Part shown: positions 27,290 to 60,549 of the stretch, piece after piece | Layout of the letters: the number at the start of each line of letters is the position of its first letter | Position numbering within the stretch: the stretch's first letter is position 1 | NCBI GenBank assembly: GCA_963513935.1 | Contig: OY740768.1 | Span: 1,801,835 to 1,865,834 of the forward strand | Direction of reading: 5' to 3' | DNA: 64,000 nt | Source of the DNA: Aphrophora alni | Lineage: Eukaryota; Arthropoda; Insecta; Hemiptera; Aphrophoridae | Program-made: the position numbers and the translations under genes | Notes under the pieces: model-generated | Told to the model about the DNA's origin: nothing | Seen by the model: the letters and a program-made list of their open reading frames with translations, nothing else | Databases searched by the model: none

Positions 27290-28485
27290 AAAAAGAGTGT
27301 GATCCTTTACGTTTACACAAATATTGGTCACCTTGAACTGAAGTAAGGTAGTGGGGGTGAATACCGTCACCATTAAAACATTTAGATACATCAAACGATA
27401 CAAAATAATACTTTTAATCACTGCAAAATTAATAATGGTAATTGTAATGTTATGAGCAATTCACCTATAAGTTTTTAACTTTTATAAGTAGTGTTTTGTG
27501 CACCTGTACACTAATTGTGGTATTATCATTGATTTTACACACAAAGTGTATAATCCATCTCCATGGTATGGTTTGAAGCTCAGAAAATATAGCCTCTAAA
27601 CTAACATTCCATTTATAACACAGCATGTCGTATACAAGCCCTAATTCCTCCCTGAAATGAAACCACAAAACCCATATATTGAAGATACATTTCTTGTGCG
27701 CCATTGGACTTCTTCTCTTTGATACAAATTCGGTGATATTTTTTCTGTCACGTCGTGCTACGTTTTAGACTCCCTTGGTTTAATTTTTTTCTATACTTAA
27801 ACAGTCAAAAAACAAACTCTATTGTTCACAAAACCAACTGTGTACTGTTCTATTAAATTAATAAATTTTAATGAATTGCACATTTACTACATTTTCAACA
27901 CAAGTTTCTCTGTCAAACCAAAAGGAGCTTCAACTAAAGTTATTTCCTGTTTGATAAGTAAAGCCCACTCCACTTTTCCACAAAGCAACTCTTTGTCATA
28001 AACTTTCATTGGATTCCAAATTGAAAACAACTTGTTGAGACGTTTATCTCTAAATTGTGCAAGAGTTCAACTAAGTTTTTCATTACTTGTTGTTAGATTA
28101 GAATATCTGTACTGTTGTTGTAGTATTACGGCACAATGGTTGTGTTTATGTAGGGTGTTTAAATATGAATCTTGTTCCTATATATTCAAAACCAATGGAA
28201 TGTGGCCAAGACATAAGTTATATTTTTTATTCGTAAATTTAATATCATTTGTGAATATTTTAATACATTATTTATATTTTTTCGAACAAATCAATTGAAT
28301 TGATTTTAATTTGGGTTTTAAAATATATTTTAATTATAAATCTTCGCACTTCAACACTTTTTAACACCTTAGTTTTGAGATATTCCAACTTTTAACACCA
28401 GTACTTGTTGATTTCCCAAATGACGTTGCAGTTATTTTTTTGCGAGGTAACTATCCAACGTCTTTCTTGAACCAATAGAATCTAG

Positions 28486-28795
28486 ATTTTAGTAAAACAG
28501 TATCAATATTGTTAAAGTTGCTGAGAAAATCTAAAAAAATATATATTTTAGGAAAACAGAGTAAAAGTCGTTAAAATTATTGAGAAAATAAAATAAAATA
28601 TACATTTTAGTAAAACTGTATCAACATCGTTAGAGTTACTGGAAAAATCAAATTAAAAAAAAAAAACTTTTTAGTAACACAGGCTCAAAATCGTTACAAT
28701 TATTGAGAAAATCAAAATCCAATAGAATTTACATTCTAATAAAACTGTATTAAAATCTTTAAAGTTAGTGAGAAAATCAAATTTGAATTTACATA
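28486..28795 (+). repeat. Degenerate ~62-bp minisatellite, five units
   Basis: Each unit has a ttttagtaaaac-type start, atc(a)-ttgttaaagtt and gagaaaatc, with A-rich filler. Units differ by about 15 to 30 percent by eye. Confidence 0.75.
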
Positions 28796-29268
28796 ATCAA
28801 ATAACCAAATAGTTAGACTGTGACAATATTATATTGTTTATTATAATATTTAAATAACTAAACTATTAATAAAATAATACTAAAAACAAATATGTATTTA
28901 AAATTTCTCCAACAAAAGACGACCTTCCAAATTTACACCTACTTGAACAATAATGACCTAAACTTACCTCTAAAATATTTTAAATAAACAGAAATTGAAA
29001 CTTGTAATCTATTGCAGGTTATATTGAAACTTAATCAATCAACCCTTCACAGTAGGGGAGGTTCACCCTTCTGTAATTACAGTAGTGGTTGCTAAAGTAC
29101 CAACCCTTACACACTACTATGTGATGAACTTGCATTACTGCATATTGCACTCTAGTATTTAGTAATGCAAGTTCGCTAATGAATCCTTCAAAGTATTGTA
29201 TGTTTTGAAATTGGTTCACTCGTTGAGTTACGGTTCTTTTCACAATGTTCGATTCGCAAAATAGGATA

Positions 29269-30273
29269 AGGTTAGGTTAGGTTAGGTTAGGTTGGGTTAG
29301 GTTGGGTTAGGTTAGGTTAGGTTAGGTTAGGTTAGGTTAGGTTAGGTTGGGTTAGGTTAGGTTAGGTTAGGTTAGGTTGGGTTAGGTTAGGTTAGGTTAG
29401 GTTAGGTTAGGTTGGGTTAGGTTGGGTTAGGTTGGGTTAGGTTAGGTTAGGTTAGGTTAGGTTAGGTTGGGTTAGGTTGGGTTAGGTTGGGTTAGGTTAG
29501 GTTAGGTTAGGTTAGGTTAGGTTAGGTTAGGTTAGGTTGGTTTAGGTTGGGTTAGGTTAGGTTAGGTTAGGTTAGGTTAGGTTAGGTTGGGTTAGGTTAG
29601 GTTAGGTTGGGTTAGGTTAGGTTAGGTTAGGTTAGGTTGGGTTAGGTTGGGTTAGGTTAGGTTAGGTTAGGTTAGGTTAGGTTAGGTTGGGTTAGGTTGG
29701 GTTAGGTTAGGTTAGGTTAGGTTAGGTTAGGTTAGGTTAGGTTAGGTTGGGTTAGGTTGGGTTAGGTTGGGTTAGGTTAGGTTAGGTTAGGTTAGGTTAG
29801 GTTAGGTTAGGTTAGGTTAGGTTAGAATAGGTTAGGTTTGGTTAGGTTAGGTTAGGTTAGGTTAGGTTATGTTAGGTTAGGTTAGGTTGGGTTGGGTTGG
29901 GTTAGGTTGGGTTAGGTTAGGTTAGGTTAGGTTAGGTTAGGTTAAGTTAGGTTAGGTTAGGTTAGGTCAAAGTCTGAATCTAAGTCCCCTTGTAAAGGTT
30001 AGGTTAGATTAGGTTAGGTTAGGTTAGGTTAGGTTAGGTTAGGTTAGGTTAGGTTAGGTTATGTTAGGTTAGGTTAGGTTAGAATAGGTTAGGTTAGGTT
30101 AGGTTAGGTTAGGTTAGGTTGGGTTAGGTTAGGTTGGGTTAGGTTAGGTTAGGTTGGGTTGGGTTAGGTTAGGTTAGGTTAGGTTAGGTTAGGTTAGGTT
30201 ATATTAGGTTAGGTTAGGTTTGGTTAGGTTAGGTTTGGTTAGGTTAGGTTAGGTTAGGTTAGGTTAGGTTAGG
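29269..30273 (+). repeat. ~1-kb interstitial (TTAGG)n block with TTGGG variants
   Basis: Nearly pure ggtta pentamers with interspersed ttggg, tttgg, agaataggtt and other variants. One 32-bp insertion at 29967-29998 (tcaaagtctgaatctaagtc, then cccttgtaaagg) breaks the block; it occurs twice more near 31214 and 31357. TTAGG is the canonical insect telomeric repeat. Confidence 0.98.
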
Positions 30274-30279
30274 ATAAGA

Positions 30280-31213
30280 TTAATTCATTAAAAATAAATA
30301 ATTTAAACAAAATATTTAGAAGCTCAATTTAAGAATCAACTTTGCTACACACATTATTCTTATCAAGGGCTACATGAAAATGAAATTAAAAATCGATGAT
30401 ATACATGAGATAGTGGTGAGGTGATGGAATCAGTTTAAAATTGTTGGGCACAGTTCGGAATTATTCCTTCTTTCCATCACCTTCACGAATATTGTACTTG
30501 GAGTTAACGTTACGAGAGGTGTTACAGTTTGTAACGACACGTGTATTCCATCAGGATCATCGTTACAGAGCGTTACAGCTGACACACTCGTTGAAATAAA
30601 TATTACTAAAACAAAATCCCTTATAAACATCAGGTACTCTTTGAAAGTTAACAATCGATTCTGCTCACTTATGTTTCAGTAGTATGTAGTTCTTTTTTCC
30701 CAGTTGATTTGACCTGTTTCATTCGCTAATGACAACAGGTAGAGTTACAATCAAACAATGTTGCATTTTTATTACTTTGTACTTGTTTTGTTTAAAAAAT
30801 GATACATGAAACCTTCTTACTGATTTGCCATTACAGATCGATATGTTGTATTCTTCTTAAATGTGTTTTCTCAATCAGATTGTTGTCACATTATATAATC
30901 TAAATCTTCATATTTTGATGCAGTGAGTGTTCAAATATGTTAATAATGATTTTCTATCAATGTAGGATTATTAGCGCCAATGTAACATTAGAAATAAAAA
31001 GTAGTTGGTGGGATATTTGTTTACCTTAAAACTAAGTTTATGAAATTATAAGTTTTTTATTGTTATTAAAAATTGTCACAATGCAAAACTATTTTGGTTT
31101 TAGTCTAATCTCGGCAGTTGTAGATAATTATCGAGAAATGATGTTGTACGTTTTTGTCGATAACGTTCGAGTTACAGTAAAAATACTAAAATCTGCTCTT
31201 TAGGGATTTTTTG
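30280..31213. other. No gene supported
   Basis: The minus-strand ORF 30654-30430 starts with a hydrophobic stretch, but also has a fully open + strand shadow; neither has a recognised motif. Codes for nothing I can name. Confidence 0.4.
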
Positions 31214-31388
31214 TCAAAGTCTGAATTTAAGTCCCCTTGTAAAGGTTAGGTTAGGTTAGGTTAGGTTAGGTTAGGTTAGGTTAGGTTAGGTTAGATTAGG
31301 TTAGGTTAGGTTAGGTTAGTTTAGGTTAGGTTAGGTTAGGTTAGGTTAGGTTAGGTCAAAGTCTGAATCTAAGCCCCCCTTGTAAAGG
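31214..31388 (+). repeat. TTAGG array flanked by two copies of a 32-bp tag
   Basis: The tag (tcaaagtctgaatttaagtc, then cccttgtaaagg) at 31214-31245 runs into a TTAGG array (to 31356), which ends in a second tag copy at 31357-31388. The tag also interrupts the large block at 29967. Confidence 0.92.
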
Positions 31389-31564
31389 TCGCATGATTTT
31401 CAGGTATTACTTGAAAGCGCCATGTCCTGTCATAAAGTTCAAAATCTTCCTTATATTGTGTCTGTTTTGAGTTCTTACATATATCAAGAGATTCTGATTT
31501 TATTTATGTAGTTTAAGAGTTTACATTTAAGACATATAAAGATTTTTCTATCCACCTTGTCAGG

Positions 31565-31900
31565 CTGAACTTGGCCACACTTCTACTTATCCCGCCTACA
31601 GGTTGTAGAGCAATAAGTGGGTTTTGAGCTGTTCGCCAACCTTTAAATTTCTCTCAATATCACTTTGGGCAGGCATCCATCATTTTCTACCTAGTTGAGG
31701 GTCGAAATTTTAACCAAAGCGTGGTAACAATTCCACATCAATTGAGACGAGCATTCGTGTGAGTTTCAGAGCCGCCTCACTGTCTGACTTTACTATAATA
31801 TGAATCCTCTTGCTAGACACAGTTTAACACTTTACTGAAGTGCTTCTGCCTGGAAAGCTGCTGCACATTTTCCTAGGGATATACCTACTAACTTTAACCT
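31565..31900 (-). pseudogene. Decayed LINE RNase H remnant
   Basis: On the minus strand, broken frames read IIVKSDSEAALKL, then after a stop NFDPQLGRK and WMPAQSDIERNLKVGEQLK. These resemble the RNase H domain of Jockey/I-type LINEs: the SDS.AAL block holding a catalytic Asp, and WVPGHSDIEGNE.AD.LA with the Glu/Asp. Here GH is changed to AQ and EGNEKAD to ERNLKVG, so the catalytic centre is lost. It lies 110 to 450 bp upstream of the first seen receptor exon, on the opposite strand. I see no reverse transcriptase next to it. Confidence 0.6.
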
Positions 31901-32012
31901 CTGTAGTATTTCCAACAGTTAATATCTTACAACCATACCAGTAGTGACTAAAGTGTATTTTGTAATTAAAAGGAAGCAATATATCTATTTCACTGGTAAT
32001 TGTATGTTTCAG

Positions 32013-53979
<21,967 letters not shown>

Positions 53980-54069
53980 GTCAGTCGGTATTTTGAGAAA
54001 ATTATCTTCTTTTCATTCAGTATACTGTACATTATATTTATAGTTTTAAGGTATATAAGTTCTAATTAA

Positions 54070-56090
54070 TTCAATTTATATTTTTAAGTATATTTTTAAA
54101 CTTATTTAAAAATCCGTGCTACCATCCATAGCAGAAAGACTATTTTCTGTGACAAAGAAAATGAATAATTATTCCTTCCTTCTAATACATATTTCTGCTG
54201 GAATTAATTTTTTCTGAAGTAATTTGTGACAAACAAATGATAAGCTGCGAAGAGTACCTTAACAGGTTTTAAAAATAAGACACCATATTTAAAATGACGC
54301 TAAGAATGAATGTATTAAAAACAATTATGCGGGCCTTACAAGAGTTATAAAGTATTTTAATAATTTGTACTCATTTTTATCATTTAATATTTTCTGAAAA
54401 ACCAATCCTACAATTACAATTCTGTTCTAAAACACCTATTGAGATAGGAGCTAATTTATTGGTCGGGATTTTCTTTTTTTAAATGGAATTAACAGGAAAA
54501 TCAACCCCATTCATAATTATACAATAAATCAGAAAATTTTGGCGATTTCTGATACATTTCTTGAGATTTATAAGTGGAAATGTATTGGGAAAACGTACAA
54601 TGTACAATCATTTCAATTTGCTTCAAATTATATTTCTTCTTGCTCTTTCATTTGCAAAATTCAAAATGTTTTAAACGATTAAGCAAACATATGGTTTGAA
54701 AGTATGTAACGCTTTTTATAAATCATGATCTGAAATTAAAATTGATAAGAAATATATTTTAGTACCTAAATAAATAAAGATGTATATAAGAAAAACTTTT
54801 TAATTCTGTAGTTGCTAAATATGGTCTGATCGAAACCGTCCTAATCCTTGACGATTTAATTTAATTTAGAAAATATTTCATTCAAATAAAATTTCCATAT
54901 CCTATAAGCACAGGATGCTCAATAATAGAATAGACTATCTACACAATGTTCACCAGTCATAAGACTCTATAATTATGGTTCAAATAAATAATATATCATC
55001 GTCCAAATACTCTAAAAGGAATGTTAAATCAAAATCATGTTTGTTACAAATTTACAAGTATTTCATATGAAAAACGCGTTCGTCAAACTCTTTAAACTTC
55101 CAATGACCACCATTTTTTGGAACAGAAATACGTTTTCTTTCATTACTTTTCTATAATCATCAAGACATATAAAATGATGTATCACACAAACCCTCCTCAC
55201 TGTATCAAATGATTGAGTTGGTCTCATCTAACTCCTGGAGGGATGTAAAAATCTTATTACACCAAACGTCAAATCTGTATCCAAACTAATATTCCCAAAT
55301 TGTTATTCTAATAATAATAAAACAGAGTTTAGTTCAGTATTTCATAATCACACTGTATAATTTCAAAATTATTTCTTCTTACTTCGAAGCAACCAAAATT
55401 TCACTTTATAACCAAACAATAAGGTTTTTATTACGACAGTAATTGGTTCTTTGTTATTCTCAATATTAACTCACATTTTCATTGTGTAAAAATATTTTAC
55501 GAGTAAAACCCTGAAGCTATACAGATTACATCTTCCAGTCTTTATATTTTATGTTTTAATAAAAACAAACTAAAGTTAACCTTTAAAAAGTTTACGAGAT
55601 ATTTTGTATTTATAATCTTCTAGTCATTAACTGACTTTTCCTTACTTGTTTTTGTATCAAATATTAATTAGTGTCATTAACGTATAACACGGTACTAACA
55701 GCACATGTCGGTCCATTCCATACGCCCTAATCACTTTGTAAGTCACCCAATTTTATACATTAAAGTAAAGATTTAGGTTTTCTGCATAACTTAATAATGT
55801 TACGTGGATAGTTCCAATAGTTTTTGAGAAATAAGCGAATGAATTTGTCTTTCTAAAATTTAGAAACTTTTAAAAATATTAAAATCAAAATCTAATCACT
55901 CTCTAGGATACTTTTATTTGTTTACACAACAGTTTTTGTCGTTTAAATTATTCGTTTTAAAAATAATGCTTGACGAAAATGTCACAGCATAGACAAAATT
56001 GGTTGGTGGGTGCCATCATGGTACTTGCCCTGCCCCATCATATAATGTAATACTAGCATATCCTATAAATTTTATCCCCATAAGTTTGCA
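54070..56090. other. No exon recognised downstream of M3
   Basis: AT-rich; AATAAA-like hexamers occur, for example near 54768, but chance is likely at this base composition. No M4-like exon with good splice sites was found. Confidence 0.45.
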
Positions 56091-56097
56091 AAATATG

Positions 56098-56475
56098 TTA
56101 AATTGTATTAGTAGATCAAGAGGTTTTACCCAATTGGGTAAGTTTGTTTAAAACAGCTGTTAGACAGGATTTCTCAACTTCGTAAATTGTGTAAGTCTTA
56201 ATTATTTACCAAAATTGGTTGTGTATATCTTGTGTTTCTTAATTTAAACAAGGACCTCACGGGCTTCCTAGATATTTATATATGGCCTAGAAATTGTACA
56301 ATGTGAAGAAACGCCTCTTCCGATCTTGTAATTACAGGAATAATACATTTATTTTTCAAGGGAGGTAAGGATTTCAAATTACATATAAGACAATAAGTTC
56401 GCTATTTATCTTAATAGAGAGCTGGAGTTGGTACCATTGCACGCAGAATTGTAATTTGTACATTGTTATCTAAAT
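56098..56475 (+). repeat. Dispersed repeat family D, copy 2
   Basis: Matches 34800-35500 at both ends (gatcaagaggttttacccaa, gtaagtttgtttaaaacagc; gagctggagttggtaccatt). The middle differs. Confidence 0.65.
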
Positions 56476-56780
56476 TAGTTTGTCTGAATTAAAATAATAA
56501 AATATGAAACACTAAATAACAACAACAAGCTGTTTTAAATTTCCGAAATTATAACATTTTAAATTCTTCTGAATTTGGACAGAGTTTTATATTATTCCAT
56601 TTTTTGTGTTTACGACAACGGATGGATTGTATTTCAAAAATCACTTTTTTTGGTTTCCTGAAGTCTCGAAAAGTAATGGTCGGTTTAAAACGTAGATGGA
56701 TTAACCAACTTACTTGTACTCAAATTTATATCAAACCAACACACCGTAAATCCAGTTTGATTATTGTTGTTCATGCATCA

Positions 56781-56809
56781 CTGAAGATGACTACATTGTC
56801 GTTGAAACG
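56781..56809 (+). repeat. Hammerhead-like motif, CUGAAGA type
   Basis: ctgaagatgactacattgtc, then gttgaaacg. Same family as the hairpin repeat at 12357-12482, here a solitary copy with a weaker stem (GAC/GTC). Confidence 0.5.
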
Positions 56810-57138
56810 CGGTTGACATAACTATTAATGAGACATTTTGTTCTAGTTTTATTTTAACACATCTCACGAGTCAAGATTAAATAATAAATAGAGAGGGGGG
56901 ACGGATAACTTATGATCACACGGTTCATAAATAAATATAGATTTTTTATATACTGCCATGTATAATCAAATTAACCTACACATACAAATAGTTTATACAT
57001 TGTTGGGATTAAACTATTCTCTTCTACTTTAGGCAGTCAGTTGTGTAACGTTAGATAAACAATTTCTAAATTTATTTACATCTTAATTTATTATTTTCGG
57101 CAAATTATTTAACTAATTTCACATTCAAACATTTTAAA

Positions 57139-57171
57139 AAATATAGTGCAATTTGGTATTGCACTATATTT
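57139..57171. repeat. 13-bp perfect hairpin
   Basis: Arms aaatatagtgcaa (57139-57151) and its complement (57159-57171), loop tttggta. Confidence 0.9.
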
Positions 57172-57496
57172 AATATATAATACAAAAGTCGTGAATTTAA
57201 GTTTAGAAGCTGTCTTTCCTTAATCATTTGTAGTTAATTTTCTTCTCTTTATGACTTGTCTTCTTTGCATCTCCATGGTTTTTTTATACCATGTGTCTAA
57301 AAAGTCCCACCCCCTCTTATTTTTTTTATTAATAGAAATAGACAGATTTTCTTTGGGGAAAGTTTAAATAACCAAAGGAGGAGTTTTTTGATGTATCAAA
57401 ATTTTTAACCCTTACCCCCAAAATGGGGTATTTAAGGGGTAAATCAAGAATTTGAAATAGCAACCTCTATTGAGTGATACCTCATTTTAAAGGTTT

Positions 57497-57882
57497 TTTC
57501 AAAATAAGAATAATGGCACAAACCAGAGGTCTCTAAGTTCATCTTACCCAACATAGCAACCAATCGAATTGTGAAGTTTACGTTAATAATTAAATTAATT
57601 TTAACCTACAAACTCCGGTTGTTTTTATTACATTACAAAGTGCTCTTTGTTGGTAAAATGATGGTAAGAGCCTTACCATGTTTTTTAACTCATATTAAGT
57701 TCTTGAAATGACTACCATTTACTTTTTGGCAGAAATAGATTCTGGATTCAATATCTTGTTGTACATTTCGTAACATTTCCGTTCTAATTATGAACGTAAA
57801 ATTCACAATTCGATTGGTTGCTATGTTGGTTAGGATGAACTTAGGGACCTCTGGTTTGTGCCATTATTCTTATTTTGAAAAG
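57497..57882. mobile_element. Element with ~90-bp inverted arms
   Basis: The left arm (57497-57588) and right arm (57785-57882) match in reverse complement over about 90 bp: ataagaataatggcacaaac, cagaggtctctaagttcatc, catagcaaccaatcgaattg. The centre of about 200 bp has no ORF. Flanks were not resolved to a target duplication. Confidence 0.8.
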
Positions 57883-58224
57883 ATCTGTATTGTGTCATGT
57901 CAGTTATTTTAAAAACATTTTAACGTTTAACTCTAACTTGTCACGTTTCAACGTCAAATACAATGCAATTAATAACTTATTACGTATAGTATGAACGTTG
58001 TTCTAGTTTAGTTGATTAATTAATTTCACTACAATTAATAATAGAACTGCATAATTTGCGTACTCTTCTGTTTTAATCCTTTATAATTAATTATAATAAT
58101 TTGTTTAACATGATCATATTGGAGTGGGTTTATTGGATTAGTGTTACTGATGACAATAACTGGGCATTATAATTACAGTACCGTAATAATCAAACACTTT
58201 TAGAATTGTTGAGTTCAATCGTAA

Positions 58225-58492
58225 CAGGGGCGTCATCGCCGAGGGGACGCCCCCCAATATTTGAGATGTAAAAATATTTTTGCTATAAACTAATGATTTA
58301 CTTAAAACCTTAAAAGGTGAACATCGGGCTTTGTCTATACTAGGGTTTTTAACATTACATTTCTGTTACAAACGCATAGATAAATGCATAAAAATAATGT
58401 TTTGAGAAGTTTAATTTAATAAAATTTCTATACCCCCAGACCCCCGGCATATGTCCCCCCCCCCCAATAATGAACTGGTGATGACGCCCATG
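58225..58492. mobile_element. hAT-type MITE, 268 bp, perfect 8-bp target duplication
   Basis: The ends are CAGGGGCGTCATC and, in reverse complement, CATGGGCGTCATC. The flanks are AATCGTAA at 58217-58224 and again at 58493-58500, an exact 8-bp duplication. CAGGG-type ends plus an 8-bp duplication are hallmarks of hAT elements. The interior is C-rich in places (gacgccccccaat; a 12-C run near 58456) and has no ORF, so it is non-autonomous. Confidence 0.9.
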
Positions 58493-58959
58493 AATCGTAA
58501 TATATTACTTTATTCTTCCGAGTGGAATTAATGGGACAAAAATGGTTCTTCCTTCCAGATTCTTCCCTAGACTCCTTCTGAAACCCATGATGAAACTTGG
58601 ATCAAAACTCGTAATGAATTAAGGATCTTTATGGACGCTGAATTTCCGTTTTCGTTTCATATATAAAGACGAGAGCAGGGCTACACCAAAGAGTGGATAT
58701 TGTAACAAGAGAAGAAGGGGGAGTAAAAAGGAAAACCTTGAAATTATATCTGCTAAGATCTAAATAAATAATTGTGTACAATCTACTGTTAATCCTAGCA
58801 TTTTATTATTATTTATAATTGTCAACGCGTTTTGAAGTTCCTTCTTCTTTGAGACTATTAAGCACTGGATTTTTTCCGTTAAGGATACGTCTATAAATAC
58901 AGATTTTTCACGACCCTTACCACCAGGCTCTACCATACTCAGAGGAAAACCATAATGAA

Positions 58960-59245
58960 GATATATGGAGCAATTACCAGAGATGAGTGTGGACGACAGA
59001 AGAATTTAAAAACTGAATAAGCTACGTGGAAACCTTGTAAAATTAATTAAAATAAAAAAAGGGCAAGAGTAAAGTGGACAAACCAAGTACGAAGGGTGTT
59101 AGAAGTAAGAATATTTAAATCAATATTCGAAGGATCTGCGAAGAAGGGAAGCTTACAGTTAGTCCTAAGAAGAAACGGCAGGGCGATATTAAAAAGAATC
59201 TCAGAAGATTGGATGTAAGGAAGTGTGAAGAGAGTAGATACCAGG
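58960..59245 (+). pseudogene. Decayed LINE 3'-tail
   Basis: Broken frames read KRARVKWTNQVRRVLEVR, IFEGSAKKGKLTVSPKKK and RQGDIKKNLRRLDVRKCE, resembling the R..W.GHV.RM...R....F.G...G.R..GRP..RW.DD...DL..LG...W tail of non-LTR retrotransposons. It has stops and frameshifts and a GRP block reduced to SPKKKR. It is related in plan to 34385-34620 but strongly diverged. Confidence 0.6.
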
Positions 59246-59249
59246 GGTA

Positions 59250-60465
59250 GATCAGGAAAATATAAGACAATCGTCTAATTTTAGCAATCTCAATATTTGT
59301 AGGTAGTAACTCATTAGGTAATTAACAGACCTACTTTCTGAGTGAAAGATACTTTAAAATTCTGGAACAAGCTTTTATTTTCTCTGCTGAGGCATGGTCA
59401 CTACATAAGGTCTCTTCAGCTATCGTCCTATCTGAAGATCTTACACTAATCTAAGAATTAATTCATCCCCACTTAGATGTAAGGGAAAAAGCAATCTCTA
59501 CATTTTGGTTGTCTTTCTCAAGTTTGTTCTTTCTCAAAGTTTTAACAAATTATTATGAGAGTACCTGTTGGGCACCATCGTTCAGAATAAAGACTCTTGT
59601 ATTTATTACACAGTATGAATGTACAATACAATACAATACATTCTATCAGTAGATATCCAAGTTCATCTTTTATATATTGATGGATATTTAAATATAGGAC
59701 ACGAATATTTTGTCATTTATTTTACAGATAAATAATCAATTTTATCGAAATAGTTTATCGTAATCATAGAATCGAATCTATTCACTTTGAAAGATAATAA
59801 ATTGAACCTAAAGACATGATAATACAATCGTATATTTGAACTACATTTAACAAATGTAATACACATTTTTTTTTTCTTACGTTACGAAAGAAGTATTTGC
59901 CGAATATTGAAAATCGCATATTGTTATTCTTGTTTCATTCTTAGTTCTATATGTTCTTATTTATTTTCCAAAACAATTGCTTAAATAAATCATTTTAAAA
60001 TTTACTTTTTATTAAACGTTATCCGCGATCATCTTGTAAATTAAATTTGCTTCAAGTACATAACCTTCATTTTTAACAATCTTTACTATAATTTTCAAAG
60101 CATGTATTCAATAGATACTAATGTACTCATAAAGTACGACAAAATGAAAGTAACTTGAATGTTCATAACACATTTCACACCAAATAGTATGTTAGAGAAT
60201 TCTTACACGTACACAAATGCCTTGCATACCATTTTATAAGATGAGTTCTGTTACTCCGCCGCGAATTTTTGTCCAAATTAATAACACACATATCCTAACT
60301 GTTATCAAACTTATTTGTTGTTGATATTATTTTTTTTTAACGCTTATTAAAATCAATAAATACACAAGTAAGGGCTGGAAGTTGAGTAAATATGTATTTC
60401 AATGTCGTTTATAACGAGGTAATAATTTGATGACTCGAAAACTGCAGTAAAGTCGAATGAGAAGT
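59250..60465. other. AT-rich, no gene seen
   Basis: Short (caata)n run at about 59625-59640. Nothing else recognised. Confidence 0.5.
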
Positions 60466-60472
60466 GTGCTCA

Positions 60473-60545
60473 TTAGGTTAGCTCAGTTGGTAGAACATTG
60501 ACGCGTAAACCCAATGGTTCTGGGTTCAATTCTTAATCTAGGACG
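60473..60545 (+). pseudogene. tRNA-like sequence (A and B boxes) – tRNA pseudogene or SINE head
   Basis: ttagctcagttggtagaac is a near-consensus A box/D arm, and ggttctgggttcaattc gives a B box/T arm about 45 bases later. The T stem pairs only with two wobbles and a mismatch; the anticodon stem has mismatches; the acceptor ends do not pair. I therefore call it a pseudo-tRNA or tRNA-derived SINE head rather than a working gene. Confidence 0.6.
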
Positions 60546-60549
60546 TATA

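Noticed and set aside
27176..27421. Ile-Tyr rich ORF on the minus strand
   Set aside because: Runs through the AT microsatellite.
30430..30654. Minus-strand ORF with a signal-peptide-like start
   Set aside because: The opposite strand is also open across the same stretch, and neither reading matches a family I know; AT-rich chance is more likely.
58540..58640. Possible receptor exon after a ttccttccag acceptor
   Set aside because: All frames hit a stop within about 21 codons, and the reading has no M4 or loop character.
60473..60545. Functional tRNA gene
   Set aside because: A and B boxes fit, but the acceptor and anticodon stems do not pair properly.
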